Assembly (NCBI RefSeq): GCF_021043375.1
Contig: NZ_JAJNDV010000012.1
Location: forward strand, 1-64,000
Direction of reading: 5' to 3'
DNA from: Sphingomonas sp. IC-56
GTDB lineage: Bacteria > Pseudomonadota > Alphaproteobacteria > Sphingomonadales > Sphingomonadaceae
Length of the DNA stretch: 64,000 nucleotides
A program made the translations under genes and the position numbers. Of the stretch, positions 63,171-64,000 are shown in pieces (the first letter of the stretch is position 1; each line of letters starts with the position of its first letter). The notes under the pieces are model-generated. The model saw nothing but the letters and a program-made list of their open reading frames with translations. It did no database searches and was not told where the DNA came from.

Positions 63171-64000
63171 ATGCACAAGCTGAACCTTTTTCTGATCGCC
63201 ACCACGGCCCTGCCCGCCGCGCTTCTCACCCCCGCCCAAGCTCAGACCGTCAGCGAGCCTTCGGTGCGCGGCCATGTCTCTTACCTCGCCGGCCCGGCGC
63301 TGCGCGGGCGCGGCAGCGCGACGCCGGACGAAGCGGCAGCGGCAGCCTATGTCGCCGCGACCTTCCGCGGCTATGGGCTTCAGCCCGCCCCGGGGATGAC
63401 CGGCTATACGCAAAGCGCAGAGATCACTGCGCTCAAGCTCACCGGCCCGGCGCAGCTCACCGCCAACGGCACTGCGGTCGACGCGCCGCTGCTGTTTTCC
63501 TCCACCGGCCAGGCGGTCTCCGGCAAGCTGAGCGTGTTCGCCGGCACCGACCCCAAACAGGCCACGGGCGAAGTGGTGATGCTCACCGGAACGGGCATCA
63601 ACCCGCTGCGCGCCGCCGGCGCGCTGGATCCGGCCAGGACCAGGCTCGTGATCATCCGCGCCACGCCCGAAGTGCGCGACTATTATCAGAGGATCGGCGG
63701 CGCTCCGCGCCTGCCGCGCACGTTCCGGGGCGAGGCGCCAAGCCCCCGCCCCACCGTGGTCGCGCTGGCCGATGCCGTCTTCGACGCACTGGCCGCGCAG
63801 GGGGGCGCCGACATCGCGCTCACGCTGCCGGGGCTGGTGGAGCAGCAACTGGTCACCACCAATGCGATCGGCTGGCTCCCGGGCACCGATCCCAGCGCCG
63901 GCGTGCTGCTGGTCTCCGCGCATCTCGACCATCTCGGCGTACGTCCTGATGGTCAGGTGATGTACGGCGCCAATGACGACGCATCGGGCACCGCCGCAGT
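63171..64000 (+). CDS. M28-family metallopeptidase, partial (runs off the window)
   Basis: The first 276 codons of a secreted zinc aminopeptidase. A signal peptide covers residues 1-25 (PAALLTPAQA-Q). A PA-domain-like insert lies at about 85-175. The first metal ligands are in VSAHLDHLG (His, Asp) and GANDDASGTAA (second Asp), diagnostic of M28. The frame stays open to the window end, so the remaining ligands are not visible. The 205-base region after the divergent terC start shows no other gene. Confidence 0.87.
   Translation, partial: MHKLNLFLIATTALPAALLTPAQAQTVSEPSVRGHVSYLAGPALRGRGSATPDEAAAAAYVAATFRGYGLQPAPGMTGYTQSAEITALKLTGPAQLTANGTAVDAPLLFSSTGQAVSGKLSVFAGTDPKQATGEVVMLTGTGINPLRAAGALDPARTRLVIIRATPEVRDYYQRIGGAPRLPRTFRGEAPSPRPTVVALADAVFDALAAQGGADIALTLPGLVEQQLVTTNAIGWLPGTDPSAGVLLVSAHLDHLGVRPDGQVMYGANDDASGTAA

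Overview
The window is a stretch of a GC-rich alphaproteobacterial chromosome, most likely from Sphingomonadaceae. The evidence is gene content: UPF0262, the DUF2849/DUF934 sulfite-reductase operon, TonB-ExbB-ExbD-ExbD, MipA/OmpV and DUF1285-NUDIX-CCA. Codon use and palindromic intergenic repeats of the kind common in sphingomonads agree. About 70 protein genes and one tRNA (Arg, UCU) are supported. There is no integrase, transposase, CRISPR array or prophage. Genes are tightly packed, with many ATGA/GTGA start-stop overlaps.

Layout. 0-2.1 kb: a Tat-exported GH5 mannanase-like enzyme and a repeat-filled spacer. 2.1-6.0 kb: assimilatory sulfate reduction (siroheme methyltransferase, DUF2849, CysI, DUF934, CysH). 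6.0-9.0 kb: biotin genes bioF-bioD-bioA. 9-13.3 kb: dnaB with a DnaA box in its promoter region, UPF0262, a GH25 protein lacking its usual catalytic Glu, cdd, dcd. 13.4-16 kb: TonB energy-transduction operon. 17-20.5 kb: folB-like gene, acetyltransferase, DUF1285-NUDIX-CCA. 20.5-27.3 kb: GGDEF-EAL protein, parC, purC-purS-purQ, queuosine-precursor transporter. 27.3-31.4 kb: tRNA-Arg and a ParA / ribbon-helix-helix / SPOR module. 31.5-36.4 kb: outer-membrane protein, TSUP permease, ExoD, GH11 xylanase, serB, miaA. 36.5-45.2 kb: ilvB-ilvN-ilvC, YceI, a pterin operon (folE, PTR1-like reductase, folB), a Tat SDR and leuA with a leader-peptide control region. 45.5-48.5 kb: BLUF photoreceptor, Gfo/Idh and zinc dehydrogenases, DUF2945, SWIB. 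48.8-58.1 kb: a divergent sugar/glycosyltransferase cluster. 58.1-64 kb: a 59-residue gene, HI0933-type flavoprotein, DEAD-box helicase, UPF0178, TerC and the start of an M28 peptidase.

The best candidate for an undescribed system is the 48.8-58.1 kb cluster. One arm has a histidine phosphatase, a methyltransferase and a glycosidase whose barrel halves appear in swapped order. The other has two NAD-sugar epimerases, a GT4 glycosyltransferase and three tandem CgeB-like glycosyltransferases. It looks like a pathway that makes, methylates and trims an unknown glycan or glycosylated metabolite. A two-gene dehydrogenase operon next to it carries a GGAAC-N16-CGTT promoter matching the general-stress sigma factor EcfG.

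The second notable element is the leuA leader. It is a 12-codon peptide with three CTT leucine codons, followed by mutually exclusive RNA pairings, one of which covers the leuA ribosome binding site.
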